Shown here piece after piece: positions 14,586 to 22,790 of a DNA stretch of 22,790 nt. Where the stretch lies: assembly GCA_002358555.1 (NCBI GenBank), contig DEPC01000201.1, positions 1 to 22,790 on the forward strand, given 5' to 3'. Position numbers and translations under genes: made by a program. Numbering within the stretch: position 1 is the first letter of the stretch; every line of letters begins with the position of its first letter. The notes below the pieces were generated by a model, which worked only from the letters and a program-made list of their open reading frames with translations, had not been told where the DNA came from and searched no databases. This DNA comes from Hungatella sp. UBA3402 (GTDB lineage Bacteria > Bacillota > Clostridia > Lachnospirales > Lachnospiraceae).

Positions 14586-15530
14586 TCAAAGTGAATCCTT
14601 GCTTTTCACATCAAATAATGCATTGATAAATTCTTCGGCATTAAATTTCTGAAGGTCATCAATCTGTTCTCCAATGCCAATATATTTCACGGGAAGTCCT
14701 AACTCTGACTGAATTGCCACTGCAATCCCTCCTTTAGCTGTGCCATCCAGCTTTGTTAAGATAATTCCTGTGACTTGCGCTACTTCCATAAACTGTTTCG
14801 CCTGAGAAAGAGCATTTTGCCCTGTGGTTCCGTCAAGCACTACCAAAGTTTCTCTATAGGCATCTGGATACTCTTTGTCAATGATTCGGTTAATCTTCTT
14901 TAATTCTTCCATCAAATTCTTTTTATTGTGAAGTCTTCCTGCAGTATCACAGATTAGCACATCTGCATTCCTGGATTTGGCGGCTGCAATGGCATCATAG
15001 ATGACTGCTGCTGGGTCAGAGCCCTCCTGTTGAGCAATGATTTCCACCCCTGCCCGATGGGACCATTCTGTAAGCTGTTCAATCGCAGCGGCCCGAAACG
15101 TATCTGCGGCTGCCAAAATCACTTTCCGCCCTTTATCCTTTAACTGTCCAGCCAACTTTCCCACAGAAGTAGTCTTTCCTACCCCATTGACTCCAATAAT
15201 CAGAAGCACAGACTTTTTATTCTCAAATTCATATGCATTTTCCCCTAAGTCCATCTGCTGCTTCATGGTTTCCATCAAGATAGCCTTACATTCTGATGGC
15301 TCCTTGATATGTTGTTCCTTTACTCTCTGACGAAGATTTTCTACAATAGACATGGTAGTTTGTATTCCCAAATCTCCCATAATAAGAGTTTCCTCTATCT
15401 CTTCAAAAAAATCATCATCAATAGCCGAGAATCCGCTGAAAATGGAATCCATGCTAGATACAATATTATCCCTGGTCTTGGCCAGTCCTTGTACTAGCCT
15501 TCCAAAAAAGCCTTTCTTTCCTTCTGCCAT
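14586..15530 (-). CDS. ftsY: Signal recognition particle receptor FtsY
   Basis: FtsY is the SRP-type GTPase that docks ribosome-SRP complexes at the membrane. The 314-aa product has a four-helix N domain (about 1-100) and a G domain. The P-loop is GVNGVGKTT (about 113-121), followed by AADTFRAAAIEQL, the SRP-family insertion region, then DTAGRLHNKKNLMEEL, TKLDGTAKGG and the closing GIGEQIDDLQKF. It lacks the long acidic A domain of E. coli FtsY, as is normal in Firmicutes; a short basic amphipathic N-terminus (KKGFFGRLVQGL) may bind membrane. AGGAGG lies 5 nt before the ATG. It follows smc by 62 bp. Confidence 0.97.
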   Translation of the reverse strand: MAEGKKGFFGRLVQGLAKTRDNIVSSMDSIFSGFSAIDDDFFEEIEETLIMGDLGIQTTMSIVENLRQRVKEQHIKEPSECKAILMETMKQQMDLGENAYEFENKKSVLLIIGVNGVGKTTSVGKLAGQLKDKGRKVILAAADTFRAAAIEQLTEWSHRAGVEIIAQQEGSDPAAVIYDAIAAAKSRNADVLICDTAGRLHNKKNLMEELKKINRIIDKEYPDAYRETLVVLDGTTGQNALSQAKQFMEVAQVTGIILTKLDGTAKGGIAVAIQSELGLPVKYIGIGEQIDDLQKFNAEEFINALFDVKSKDSL

Positions 15531-15592
15531 TTTTTCCTCCTGTTCTCGCCAACTCAGCTTAAACGTATGCTGCTGTACTTGGATATAGTTTA

Positions 15593-18500
15593 CTACGCTG
15601 TCCCTGGCATGTCCAGTGTATCCTCAATCAAATTCACAGAAACCAGGGTGGACACTCCTTTTTCCTGCATCGTGATTCCATAAAGTCTATCTGCTGAAAC
15701 CATAGTCCCGCGCCGATGAGTAATCACAATAAATTGAGTATTTTTGGTCAATTTATGCAGATATCCCGCAAATCGGTCTACATTGGAGTCGTCCAGAGCA
15801 GCTTCAATTTCGTCAAGTAAGCAAAACGGAGAAGGCTTTAGATTCTGGATAGAGAATAAAAGGGAAATCGCTGTGAGAGCCTTTTCTCCGCCGGAAAGCT
15901 GCATCATGTTCTGTAGCTTCTTCCCTGGTGGTTGGGCAATGATTTGTATTCCTGCCTCCAAAATATCCTCTCCCTCTACCAATTCCAAAGTTCCATGGCC
16001 ACCACCAAACAGCTCTTTAAAGACCTGGTCAAATTCTCGACGAATTTCCTTGAATTTCTCTTCAAACTGTCTGCGCATCCCTGTATCCAGCTCTTCAATG
16101 ATTTTAAGCAAGGTTTCCTCTGCTTTCACTAAGTCCTCATGCTGAGCACTCATAAATTCGTATCGCTCAGAAATCTCTTTATAATCCTCAATGGCATTGA
16201 CATTCACGTTTCCCAGGGCTTTGATAGCCAATTTCAAAGCTTCTGTCTTTTTTTTCATCTCTCCAAGGGAGGTCCACTCCAAATTTTTCAAAGCTTCTGC
16301 TGTGACAAATGTCAGCTCATATTCATTCCACATATATTCTATATGGTGTTCCAGCTTTTCTTCCAATTTTTCTTTTTGGCTTTGCAGCCGAAACAAATCT
16401 TTATCTAATTGGCTCATACGTCCTGCCAGTTCTTCTCGTTTATCAAACAACTGCTTTTGCTTTCTGGATTTTTCCTCCCTAATTGTAGAGTAATTTTCTG
16501 CTTCCTTGTCAAACAAAGCTGTCTGCTTTACGGCTGAGTCAATCATTTCTTTTAATTTTTTAATCTTCTCATTTTTTCCTGCAATTACTTGTCCACTATT
16601 ATCTGTGCTTCCTTCCAATAATTCAAGTTCTTCTTTTAGTTTTTTTTGTTCCGACTGCACACGCAATACATTTTCCTGAACAAACTGATATTTCTGTTGC
16701 AAATTAGCACCCTCAAGCTGGAGTGATGATAAGTCCTTTGCTAAAAATTCTCTCTGTTGTTTTGCTCTTTCTAACTGTCCTGCCAGTTCCTCAGTCTGCA
16801 TAGTTCCCTGTTGATTTCTGGTTTCCAGTTTAATAACTTCCTCGTCTAGTTCCTTTTGGCTTCTTCCAATCTCTTGAATCTGTTCTTCTAACTGTCTATT
16901 CTCTAAAACCATGTCTCTGGAAGATTCCTCTATCTCCTGAATCTTATCTTCCAACTGAGCTATATTCATTTGAATGGTATTTTGTTCTAAAAATCCTGTC
17001 TGTTGCTGTTGTTTTACTTGTTCTAATTCTTCCTTTTGCTGTTGGAGCTGTGATTCATTGGCAGATAATTCCTCTTCCAGCCTTTGGGCCTCCCTCTGTG
17101 CTATTGTACACTGCTCCTTCAACTCATCAATCTCTCTCTTTCTTCCCAGAAGATTGCTGGTATTTTTAAAAGCTCCTCCTGTCATGGAGCCTCCTGCATT
17201 AAGGAGCTCTCCCTCTAAAGTTACAATTCGCAGGGTATGGTGATATTTTCTGGAAAGAGCAATGGCATGGTCAATAGTATCTGTCACCACAACTCTGCCA
17301 AGAAGATACTGAACTATCCCATTATATTGCTCTTTGGCCTTAACAAGCTGACTTGCTAATCCCAGGACTCCTTCCTCCTCAAGTGCCCTCTCCTGGCTGA
17401 CTCCTCCTTTTGTCTTTATACTGGTAAGGGGAAGAAATGTTGCCCTTCCATATTTATTTTTCTTTAAATATTCAATCAGCTCTTTCGCTGTTTCTTCAGA
17501 ATCTGTCACAATATTCTGGATACTTCCTCCAAGAGCTGTCTCAATGGCTGTCTCGTATTTCTTTTGAGTAGTAATGATATCTGCCACTACTCCGTGAATT
17601 CCCTTAACCCGATTTTTAGCCTCCATGACACGTCGGATACTGTTTCCATATCCTTCATATCGTTCTGCCAGATTCCTCAGAGATTCTAGCTTTGTATTGC
17701 TTGTATGATATTCTTGTGTCCTGGCGTTCAAATCTTGGTTCCATTTCCTAGCTTCTGCTTCTAATTCTTCAATTCTTGATTCACAAATTTCTCGTTCCAA
17801 AGACAGTTCTTGCAATCGCTTACCTATCTGTTCCAATTGATACAATTCTTCTTTTCTTTGTTCTTCCTGAACAGAGATATCACTTTTGAAGCGCAACAGC
17901 TTTTGACATACTTCTGAACGGCGGACTTGTACCTGTTCCATCATGACTTCATATCTCTGTTGTTTGGCTGTTAAAGAAGCCTTTTCGTTCATTGTTGAGA
18001 TAATATTGCTTTTTTCTTCTTCAATCTTATGGTCCAGCATCATGATATTCTCGTCAAACTGGCGGAGAACTTCTTCTACCTGCTCTTGTTGTCTTTTCTT
18101 GTCTTTTACTTGAATGGAAATCTGAGAATGATCGTTTTCGTAGTCTTTCATCTGCTGTTGGCGCTGCTCTATCTCCTGGTTAATGGTATTGATTCTCGAA
18201 TTAATATGCTCTGCATTTATCTTTTCTGTGTTAATCTGTTCCAAAAGCACATTGATTTGTCCTTCTAGACTCCCCTTGTGCATATTCGTTTGTGCAGCCT
18301 GGCTGCGACGATTCTCAATAGTTTCCTCCAGCTCTTTTAGACTCTTGTCCAATTCTTCATAAGTTATTCGAATTTCGTCTGAAATTTTCCTTGTCTCCTC
18401 GATATCTCCAGACACAATATTAACTTTTCCTTCTAACTCTTTTATCTGTATTTTTATATCCTGAGTTTCATATAAAAATACATTGACCTCATACCTCTTT

Positions 18501-19165
18501 AATTCGTCTTTTAATTGCAAATATTCTTTGGCTGTCTCAGATTGCTTTCTCAGCGGTTCTACCTGTTTTTCCAGTTCTGACAGGATATCGCTGACGCGAA
18601 CTAGGTTCTGTTTCTCGCTGTCCAGTTTTTTCTGAGCAATATCCTTTCTTCTTTTAAATTTTACGATTCCAGCAGCCTCATCAAACAGTTCTCTCCTATC
18701 TTCTGGTTTGCCGCTTAATATTCGGTCTATCTGCCCCTGACCAATGATAGAGTAACCTTCTTTTCCTATTCCTGTATCATAAAATAGTTCATTGATATCC
18801 TTTAAACGACAGGAATTTCCATTGATTAAGTATTCACTTTCTCCTGAACGGTAAATTCTCCTAGCAACTGTCACCTGTTCATAATCAATGGCAAGCTGAT
18901 GGTCTGAATTATCCAAAGTAATCGCTACATATGCAAATCCCTGTGGCTTTCTCATCTCAGTTCCAGAAAAGATGACATCCTGCATACTAGCTCCCCGAAG
19001 CTGTTTGATTCTTTGCTCTCCCAGCACCCACCGCACAGCATCTGCCACATTACTCTTGCCACTTCCATTCGGTCCCACAATTCCTGTGATTCCATTATGA
19101 AACTCAAACAAAATCTTATTGGCAAAAGATTTGAAGCCTTGTACTTCAATACTTTTTAAATACAT
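15593..19165 (-). CDS. smc: Chromosome segregation ATPase SMC
   Basis: SMC is the core of the bacterial condensin that organises and segregates the chromosome with ScpA and ScpB. The 1190-aa product has the full family layout. The N-terminal head carries Walker A GPNGSGKSN (about residues 31-39). A long glutamine- and glutamate-rich coiled coil runs from about 170 to 500. The hinge (about 515-680) starts at GIHGVVADI and contains LGGSIQNIVTD and GGSMTGGAFK. The returning coiled coil runs to about 1010, and the C-terminal head has signature LSGGEKAL (from about 1090) and Walker B CLLDEIEAALDD (from about 1115). AGGTGG lies directly upstream of the ATG, 28 bp after rnc. Neither scpA nor scpB is in the window. 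Confidence 0.98.
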   Translation of the reverse strand: MYLKSIEVQGFKSFANKILFEFHNGITGIVGPNGSGKSNVADAVRWVLGEQRIKQLRGASMQDVIFSGTEMRKPQGFAYVAITLDNSDHQLAIDYEQVTVARRIYRSGESEYLINGNSCRLKDINELFYDTGIGKEGYSIIGQGQIDRILSGKPEDRRELFDEAAGIVKFKRRKDIAQKKLDSEKQNLVRVSDILSELEKQVEPLRKQSETAKEYLQLKDELKRYEVNVFLYETQDIKIQIKELEGKVNIVSGDIEETRKISDEIRITYEELDKSLKELEETIENRRSQAAQTNMHKGSLEGQINVLLEQINTEKINAEHINSRINTINQEIEQRQQQMKDYENDHSQISIQVKDKKRQQEQVEEVLRQFDENIMMLDHKIEEEKSNIISTMNEKASLTAKQQRYEVMMEQVQVRRSEVCQKLLRFKSDISVQEEQRKEELYQLEQIGKRLQELSLEREICESRIEELEAEARKWNQDLNARTQEYHTSNTKLESLRNLAERYEGYGNSIRRVMEAKNRVKGIHGVVADIITTQKKYETAIETALGGSIQNIVTDSEETAKELIEYLKKNKYGRATFLPLTSIKTKGGVSQERALEEEGVLGLASQLVKAKEQYNGIVQYLLGRVVVTDTIDHAIALSRKYHHTLRIVTLEGELLNAGGSMTGGAFKNTSNLLGRKREIDELKEQCTIAQREAQRLEEELSANESQLQQQKEELEQVKQQQQTGFLEQNTIQMNIAQLEDKIQEIEESSRDMVLENRQLEEQIQEIGRSQKELDEEVIKLETRNQQGTMQTEELAGQLERAKQQREFLAKDLSSLQLEGANLQQKYQFVQENVLRVQSEQKKLKEELELLEGSTDNSGQVIAGKNEKIKKLKEMIDSAVKQTALFDKEAENYSTIREEKSRKQKQLFDKREELAGRMSQLDKDLFRLQSQKEKLEEKLEHHIEYMWNEYELTFVTAEALKNLEWTSLGEMKKKTEALKLAIKALGNVNVNAIEDYKEISERYEFMSAQHEDLVKAEETLLKIIEELDTGMRRQFEEKFKEIRREFDQVFKELFGGGHGTLELVEGEDILEAGIQIIAQPPGKKLQNMMQLSGGEKALTAISLLFSIQNLKPSPFCLLDEIEAALDDSNVDRFAGYLHKLTKNTQFIVITHRRGTMVSADRLYGITMQEKGVSTLVSVNLIEDTLDMPGTA

Positions 19166-19193
19166 AGTCCACCTACATTTTCCTGTTATACCA

Positions 19194-19886
19194 TTATGGG
19201 CAAGATTTTTTTAACCTCAAAATTCCCCGATATGCCGCCATGCTCTCTGCTGCCTTTTTTGTTCTTCCAGTTCCTCTTCCGACTTCTTCTTCCCCCACAA
19301 CTGCCCTAGCTTCAAAAATCTTATTATGGTCTGGTCCTTCTTCTCGAAGTAATTCATAAGTCAGAGGTCTATCTCCCATAGCCTGTACTATTTCCTGTAA
19401 AATAGTCTTGCTATCATAAAAGAGCTGTTTATGCTCAATATCATTTAAGACACATCTGTGAATAAACTCTTTTGCATTAGCAAAACCACCATCCAGATAA
19501 ATCGCTCCAATCAATGCCTCCATAGCATCAGACACAATAGAGCTTCTCTCTCTTCCTCCTGTGGCTTCCTCGCCTTTGCCCAGTAAAAGATACTCTCCAA
19601 GACTGATATCTGCTGCACATAAAGCCAAGGTTGGCTCACACACTATACTTGCTCTCATCTTTGTTAAGTCACCTTCTGGGAGCTTGTAATACTTGTGATA
19701 AAGAAAATCACTAGACACTACCTCCAAAACGGCATCCCCCAGAAACTCTAGTCTCTCATTGCAACCAGACTTATTCATTCCATGCTCGTTAGCATAAGAA
19801 CTATGAGTCATGGCTTGGGAAAGCAATTTTTTATCTTGAAATTCATATCCTGTCTTTTTCTCCAGTTCCCTTAATTGTCGTCTCAT
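19194..19886 (-). CDS. rnc: Ribonuclease III
   Basis: RNase III cuts double-stranded RNA in rRNA precursors and structured mRNAs. The 230-aa product has the catalytic domain with the signature ERLEFLGDAVL (about residues 44-54) and the second acidic cluster in SDAMEALIGAIYLDGG. The C-terminal dsRNA-binding domain begins near KTILQEIVQ and ends in GTGRTKKAAESMAA. AAAGGAG lies 6 nt before the ATG. A long stem-loop ends about 21 nt upstream of the start codon, a place where RNase III could act on its own mRNA. It lies 83 bp after acpP and 28 bp before smc. Confidence 0.97.
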   Translation of the reverse strand: MRRQLRELEKKTGYEFQDKKLLSQAMTHSSYANEHGMNKSGCNERLEFLGDAVLEVVSSDFLYHKYYKLPEGDLTKMRASIVCEPTLALCAADISLGEYLLLGKGEEATGGRERSSIVSDAMEALIGAIYLDGGFANAKEFIHRCVLNDIEHKQLFYDSKTILQEIVQAMGDRPLTYELLREEGPDHNKIFEARAVVGEEEVGRGTGRTKKAAESMAAYRGILRLKKSCP

Positions 19887-19906
19887 ATCGGTCTCCTTTA
19901 TAGAAG

Positions 19907-19954
19907 AAGGGGCTATCGCAAATGGACAAGTATAATATTTTGCGACAGCCCCTT
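19907..19954 (-). other. Long stem-loop between acpP and rnc (possible attenuator or RNase III site)
   Basis: The arms 19908-19922 and 19939-19953 pair over 15 bp, extendable by one more A-T pair, around a 16-nt loop. On the minus strand the only non-Watson-Crick pair is a G.U wobble; on the plus strand the same position is an A.C mismatch, so the structure is better as minus-strand RNA. The tract after it on the minus strand is TCTTCT, a poor terminator tail, so partial termination or processing after acpP is more likely than a complete stop. Confidence 0.65.
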
Positions 19955-19969
19955 TTTCTATGTCTTTTC

Positions 19970-20200
19970 TTAATTTAAAATATTTTTGATTTGGTCTACT
20001 GCATCGCCTACAGTAACAATTTTTTCTGCTTCTTCCTGGGGAATCTCGATATCAAACTGCTCTTCAATGGCAGCGATAATCTCGAAAAGATCCAGGGAGT
20101 CCGCACCTAAATCATCTACAAAAGTAGTGTTTGTCGTAATTTCATCTTCACTTACGTTCAATACCTCCGCGATAATCCCCTGTAATTTCTCAAACTCCAT
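19970..20200 (-). CDS. acpP: Acyl carrier protein
   Basis: ACP carries the growing acyl chain in type II fatty acid synthesis. The 76-aa acidic product has the phosphopantetheine attachment motif GADSLD with the modified serine at residue 35. Around it is the usual four-helix pattern: VLNVSEDEI before, LFEIIAAIEEQFDIEIPQEEAEKI after, and VGDAVDQI near the end. AGGTTGC-type spacing precedes the ATG. It follows plsX by 19 bp and leads into rnc after an 83-bp gap holding the stem-loop. ACP is needed in much larger amounts than RNase III, which fits partial termination at that stem-loop. Confidence 0.97.
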   Translation of the reverse strand: MEFEKLQGIIAEVLNVSEDEITTNTTFVDDLGADSLDLFEIIAAIEEQFDIEIPQEEAEKIVTVGDAVDQIKNILN

Positions 20201-20219
20201 AGCAACCTTCCTCTCTTTT

Positions 20220-21230
20220 TTATTCCTGCTCTTTGTTTGGCTGCAGGCTTTCCTTTATTTTTTCGTTGATTTGCTGCTCCTTAAAGGTAACACACTGGAT
20301 AATGGAATTGCATACTTCATTGGCCCTGGAATTGCCATGGGTTTTCACTACCAGCCCCTTTAACCCCAAAAGAGGTGCTCCCCCATATTGGCTTGCGTCA
20401 AACGCTTTCATAGTTTCCTTAAGAGCTGGTTTCACAAGCAATGCGCCTATCTTACTTCTGAGGCTGCTCATCATCCCTTTCTTTACCATACTGAGCATGG
20501 TAGCCCCCACTCCTTCGTAAAGCTTCAGGATTACATTGCCCACAAATGCTTCACTGACAATCACATCTGCACCACCATGGGGAATCTCTCTGGCTTCTAT
20601 GCTTCCAATAAAATTGATGTCATTGCAGGCTTTTAAAAGGGGAAATGTCTCTTTGACCAGGGCATTACCTTTTTCTTCTTCCGCGCCAATATTTATAATT
20701 GCAACTCTTGGATGCTTAATGCCTATGACATGCTCCATATAAATAGAACCCATTCTGGCAAATTGTACCAGATGAGATGGTCTGGCATCTACATTGGCGC
20801 CACAGTCAATCAGAAGGGACACTCCCCTTTCTGTAGGAATAAGGGGCGCAAGGGGAGGACGCTCTACTCCTTTAATCCTTCCTACAATTACTTGACCGCC
20901 TACCAGGATTGCCCCAGAACTTCCAGCAGAAACAAATGCATCTGCCTCCTGCCGCTTCACTAAGTTCATACCCACCACAATGGAAGAGTCTTTCTTCTTC
21001 CTGATGGCATTGACTGGCGGCTCTTCTGTCTCGATCACCTCAGAGGCATGGACAATCGAAAGGCGGTCCTCAGGATAAGAGTAATTGTCAAGTTCTTTTT
21101 TCACCTTATCTTCCTGTCCCACCAGGATAACGCTGACTTGCTCTTTCTTCTTTAACGCCTCTACGGCTCCTTTGACCATCTCCGAGGGAGCATAATCACC
21201 ACCCATAGCATCCACTGCTATCTTAATCAT
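20220..21230 (-). CDS. plsX: Phosphate acyltransferase PlsX
   Basis: PlsX makes acyl-phosphate from acyl-ACP for the PlsY step of phospholipid synthesis and works at the inner face of the membrane. The 336-aa product has the family start IKIAVDAMGGDYAP. It also carries ASEVIETEEPPVNAIRKKKDSS, AFVSAGSSGAILVGG, RPPLAPLIPTERG, LIDCGANVDARPSHLVQFA, NIGAEEEKGN, VSEAFVGNVILKLYEG and the C-terminal GAPLLGLKGLVVKTHGNS. AAAGGAG lies about 8 nt before the ATG. In many Firmicutes rpmF or fapR precedes plsX; here the upstream gene is the VWA protein, 128 bp away. A promoter with a palindromic -10 precedes it. Confidence 0.97.
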   Translation of the reverse strand: MIKIAVDAMGGDYAPSEMVKGAVEALKKKEQVSVILVGQEDKVKKELDNYSYPEDRLSIVHASEVIETEEPPVNAIRKKKDSSIVVGMNLVKRQEADAFVSAGSSGAILVGGQVIVGRIKGVERPPLAPLIPTERGVSLLIDCGANVDARPSHLVQFARMGSIYMEHVIGIKHPRVAIINIGAEEEKGNALVKETFPLLKACNDINFIGSIEAREIPHGGADVIVSEAFVGNVILKLYEGVGATMLSMVKKGMMSSLRSKIGALLVKPALKETMKAFDASQYGGAPLLGLKGLVVKTHGNSRANEVCNSIIQCVTFKEQQINEKIKESLQPNKEQE

Positions 21231-21270
21231 GTCTTGATTCTCCTTTCGGCCAGAGCCTTAGATAATCTAT

Positions 21271-21304
21271 TACATAATGTACCAGATATCGTTTTATAAA
21301 TCAA
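21271..21304 (-). promoter_or_regulatory. plsX promoter with palindromic -10 region
   Basis: On the minus strand TTGATT (21299-21304) and TACATT (21276-21281) are separated by 17 bp. The -10 falls inside the perfect 11-base palindrome TACATTATGTA (21271-21281). This is a plausible binding site for a regulator of lipid synthesis, but the regulator is not identifiable. The -10 matches consensus at only four of six positions. Confidence 0.5.
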
Positions 21305-21358
21305 CATGAAAATTTTTTTCTATCTTTGAAAGAAAGTGAGTTCAATTTGAAAGAATTT

Positions 21359-22540
21359 TTACAAATTAATATCAGATAGTCCTGATAATTCTTGTCCTTT
21401 TAATGCCCTCTCCAAAAGTTCTGGAAGTTTCTGAGGATTACATGCGAAACAGGGGATTCCCATTCCAGTCACTTTTCCTGCCATCTGAGAGTCATAATAA
21501 GGCTTTCCCCCATCTGCAATAGCTAAAAGACATACTACGGTCACTCCGTCTTCCTTTAGTTGTCCCAATCTTCTGGTAAGGGCAGCCCGATTTCCCCCTT
21601 CCATCAAATCGCTGATAAGGAAGAATATGGTTTTCTTAGGGTTCTCAATAAATTGACTACAATAAGCCACGGATTTATTGATATCAGTGCCTCCCCCCAA
21701 CTGAAATCCAAACAGCAAATCCACAGGGTCTTCACATTTTTCCGTCAAATCTACTACTTGCGTATCAAAAGCAACGATTCTTGTCTTCACTGCTGCCATG
21801 CTTGCCAAAATACAGCTCATAATCGAAGAATAAATGACAGATTCTCCCATAGAACCGCTTTGATCCACATCTAGAATAATGGTATATTTATTTGCAGCCG
21901 TTGTGGAAGTTCTATCAAAGAAATAATAATGTTCTGGAATAATTTTTTTGACCTCTGGCTGATAATTTTTGATGCCTCTGCGAATTGTCATATGAAAATC
22001 GAGTGCCGAGGCTGAAGGAATGGGAGAATGTTGTCTCTTATTCACTGCTGCAGTGACTGCCCTTTTAATATCACTTTCCAGAAGTTTATTTATCTCCTCC
22101 ACAATCTTCTTCATAAATTCCCGAACACTTTCCTTACTCCTTTTAGGCACTTGGTCCTTTAAAAGCAAGATAGTGGTGGCCAGATTCATATCTGGCTCCA
22201 GATTCTCCAAAAGTTCTGGTTCAAAAATCAACTGCTTTAGCCCACATCTCTCCATAGCATCTGCCTGGACAATCTTTACTAAATCTTTATCAAATAAAGT
22301 GCGCACATCCCCCAGCCATCTGGTGACTTGAGGGTTAGAAGGACCTCGTCCAGCTCCCCGTCCTCCTGTCCCAAACCCGCCAGATGCAGCATTATTATAG
22401 ATAGCGGCAAGGGCTTGGTCCATCATCCACTGCTCTTTAGAAAGCTCTATTCCCTCGCCACCGCCCATTTTTTCAAATTCTTCATCACTTTCTTGGCCTA
22501 AAATCAACCTCCATCGGGCCATTCGTTCCTTTAATTCCAT
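21359..22540 (-). CDS. VWA-domain protein with intact MIDAS (CoxE/YehP-like)
   Basis: The 393-aa protein has a C-terminal von Willebrand factor A domain (about residues 218-385). All metal-ion-dependent adhesion site elements are present: DQSGS (D226, S228, S230), the threonine of GGGTD (T285) and the aspartate of SDLMEGG (D311). The N-terminal 200 residues are mostly helical, with a short Gly/Arg-rich patch (about 53-68). No signal peptide or membrane segment is seen, so it should be cytoplasmic. Proteins of this layout usually work with a MoxR-type AAA ATPase encoded nearby, as in the E. coli yehLMPQ cluster; none lies in the window but the upstream side is cut. AGAGGGG precedes the ATG. 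No clear terminator follows. The exact function is unknown. Confidence 0.8.
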   Translation of the reverse strand: MELKERMARWRLILGQESDEEFEKMGGGEGIELSKEQWMMDQALAAIYNNAASGGFGTGGRGAGRGPSNPQVTRWLGDVRTLFDKDLVKIVQADAMERCGLKQLIFEPELLENLEPDMNLATTILLLKDQVPKRSKESVREFMKKIVEEINKLLESDIKRAVTAAVNKRQHSPIPSASALDFHMTIRRGIKNYQPEVKKIIPEHYYFFDRTSTTAANKYTIILDVDQSGSMGESVIYSSIMSCILASMAAVKTRIVAFDTQVVDLTEKCEDPVDLLFGFQLGGGTDINKSVAYCSQFIENPKKTIFFLISDLMEGGNRAALTRRLGQLKEDGVTVVCLLAIADGGKPYYDSQMAGKVTGMGIPCFACNPQKLPELLERALKGQELSGLSDINL

Positions 22541-22693
22541 AGTTTTGCCCCTCTTTTATTTTTTACTAGAAATTCTACTTATAAAGTAGTTTATTACGCT
22601 TGTACTACAGTAAAGCTAGAAAAGTTTTTGCTATCAAGATAGGAATCAGGAGTGTTTATGGGAGGAAAACAAGCTCAAAAGAACAGGAGCATA

Positions 22694-22790
22694 TTACATA
22701 TCTCCAAAATCAAACTCTTCTAGCCCTTCCAGGATACTCATATCCGTTTCCGTCAGATTTTCATTTAATAACTCACTTACCTGCTGCGGA
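22694..22790 (-). CDS. C-terminal fragment of an unidentified protein, cut by the window edge
   Basis: An open frame enters from the window end and gives 32 codons before TAA at 22694-22696. The visible end is acidic and leucine-containing (NENLTETDMSILEGL, then EEFDFGDM). It shares strand with the VWA gene 153 bp downstream. If this is a YehP-type cluster it could be a partner such as a DUF5682-type protein or a AAA ATPase, but 32 residues are too few to assign a family. The 153-bp gap has a 6-bp inverted repeat CTACTT/AAGTAG (22575-22589) and no clear promoter. Confidence 0.55.
   Translation of the reverse strand, partial: PQQVSELLNENLTETDMSILEGLEEFDFGDM

Noticed and set aside
19907..19960. 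Plus-strand intrinsic terminator reading of the acpP-rnc stem-loop
   Set aside because: A plus-strand T run exists, but there is no plus-strand gene to terminate and the stem has an A.C mismatch in that orientation.

Overview
The window is a stretch of chromosome from a low-GC Firmicute, most likely a Lachnospiraceae-type Clostridium. The evidence is the AT-rich DNA, strong AGGAGG-type ribosome binding sites, TTGACA/TATAAT-type promoters, and two gene orders typical of Firmicutes: plsX-acpP-rnc-smc-ftsY and eno-secG-rnr-smpB. The species cannot be fixed from the sequence alone. Every gene I can support is on the minus strand, so transcription runs from high to low coordinates. No tRNA, rRNA, CRISPR array, transposase or integrase was seen.

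From the high end down: the last 32 codons of an unidentified gene (22694-22790) and a VWA-domain protein with an intact MIDAS (21359-22540). A housekeeping block follows: plsX and acpP (fatty acid and phospholipid synthesis), rnc (RNase III), smc (condensin ATPase), ftsY (SRP receptor) and a PLP threonine ammonia-lyase. A long stem-loop lies between acpP and rnc. Next is a four-gene purine cluster, purE-purM-purN-purD, covering only part of the pathway.

Between purD and the next gene is a 676-base non-coding stretch (9024-9699). It holds an inverted-repeat-bounded element of about 236 bp, a strong promoter, a TPP riboswitch with its intrinsic terminator, and a GC-rich palindromic element bounded by 9-bp direct repeats. 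The riboswitch controls a ThiXYZ-type ABC importer (permease, lipoprotein, ATPase) for a thiamine pyrimidine precursor. A TatD-family metal hydrolase overlaps the ATPase gene, and a class-I amidotransferase-like (peptidase C26) hydrolase follows with no terminator in between. The TatD gene is the most interesting point: it could be a non-canonical deformylase or other salvage hydrolase for the imported pyrimidine.

The low end is the eno-secG-rnr-smpB block. eno, secG and rnr each have a recognisable promoter, and secG ends in a strong terminator. The first 171 bases, downstream of smpB, hold competing inverted repeats; no tmRNA gene is visible there.
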